A stretch of DNA of 36,766 nucleotides, taken from NCBI RefSeq assembly GCF_001279775.1, contig NZ_LGDG01000281.1:1-36766 (forward strand), given 5' to 3'. Of the stretch, positions 36,581 through 36,766 are shown piece after piece. The position numbers and the translations under genes were made by a program. The notes beneath the pieces were generated by a model, which did not search any database, was not told the DNA's origin, and saw nothing but the letters and a program-made list of their open reading frames with translations. The DNA comes from Streptomyces sp. MMG1533. GTDB lineage: Bacteria; Actinomycetota; Actinomycetes; Streptomycetales; Streptomycetaceae. Each line of letters starts with the position of its first letter. Within the stretch, counting starts at the first letter, position 1.

Positions 36581-36766
36581 CTACGCCGACAGTTCCTTCT
36601 CCACCGGCGTCCGCATCCGCGGCGTCACCCTCGGCGCCCCCCCCCATCCCCCCACCCGCTCCGCCTCCACCGCGATCGCCGCCTCCGCCTCCCGCCCCAC
36701 TCCCTCCGTGTCCAGCACCCGCCACACGATCTCCCCCACCGCCCACTGAGCCCCCCCGCCCCCCAC
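36581..36766 (-). CDS. C-terminal end of an unidentified gene, cut by the window edge
   Basis: A frame with high G/C third positions enters from the window end and stops at TAG 36581-36583. The readable 60 residues include QWAVGEIVWRVLDTEGVGRE, AEAAIAVEAERVGGW and the tail RVTPRMRTPVEKELSA. I do not recognise the family. Because G-rich tracts dominate (runs of GGG codons), part of this could be fortuitous. It would be convergent with the small hypothetical gene. Confidence 0.45.
   Translation of the reverse strand: MGGGGAQWAVGEIVWRVLDTEGVGREAEAAIAVEAERVGGWGGAPRVTPRMRTPVEKELSA

Noticed and set aside
36147..36749. Plus-strand open frame running through the large inverted repeat
   Set aside because: It overlaps the better-supported 36022 gene in another frame and reads through the hairpin with low-complexity residues.

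Overview
The window is high-GC DNA with a strong third-position G/C bias, GTG and TTG starts and AGGAG-type ribosome sites. Its gene content (maltose ABC operon with a LacI-type MalR, secreted GH13 enzymes, a eukaryotic-type glutamine synthetase II beside an orphan OmpR-type regulator) points to a Streptomyces chromosome. The gene order recalls the malR-malEFG to glnII region of S. coelicolor; that comparison is from memory and was not computed.

Bases 1-1340 hold the end of a LysR regulator and a convergent membrane PAP2 enzyme. Bases 1496-17722 are a carbohydrate island. The divergent malR and malEFG genes share a control region with CTTGCA-type boxes. malEFG is followed by an intracellular GH13 alpha-glucosidase, a secreted alpha-amylase, a secreted GH30 enzyme with a secreted GH62 arabinofuranosidase, and a 1795-residue secreted amylase-pullulanase. 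Extracellular starch or pullulan would be cut by the amylase and amylopullulanase, maltodextrins bound by MalE and imported by MalFG (the ATPase is not encoded here), and hydrolysed inside by the alpha-glucosidase. The GH30-GH62 pair looks like a xylan module placed inside the starch locus, and its promoter carries a perfect 14-bp CebR-type palindrome instead of the maltose-type boxes.

Bases 17795-27559 carry regulatory and envelope genes: a receiver plus PP2C-type phosphatase, a CHMI-family isomerase, a TetR regulator, a large membrane protein with a degenerate sigma-factor-like cytoplasmic part, a TPR protein, a lipoprotein, a secreted DUF1996 protein with a QDNG-type repeat linker, and a NarL-type two-component pair.

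Bases 27640-30362 are a mobile-element scar. A TnpB-like gene is broken by an internal inversion of about 0.5 kb, and next to it a SAM methyltransferase is bracketed by inverted repeats. Bases 30363-36766 return to typical chromosome: an SDR epimerase, a GlnRII-like regulator, glnII with a GlnR-type operator, two secreted or membrane-anchored hypothetical proteins, an ArsC-family protein, a small conserved hypothetical protein, a large inverted repeat and the end of an unidentified gene. I saw no tRNA, rRNA or CRISPR array.
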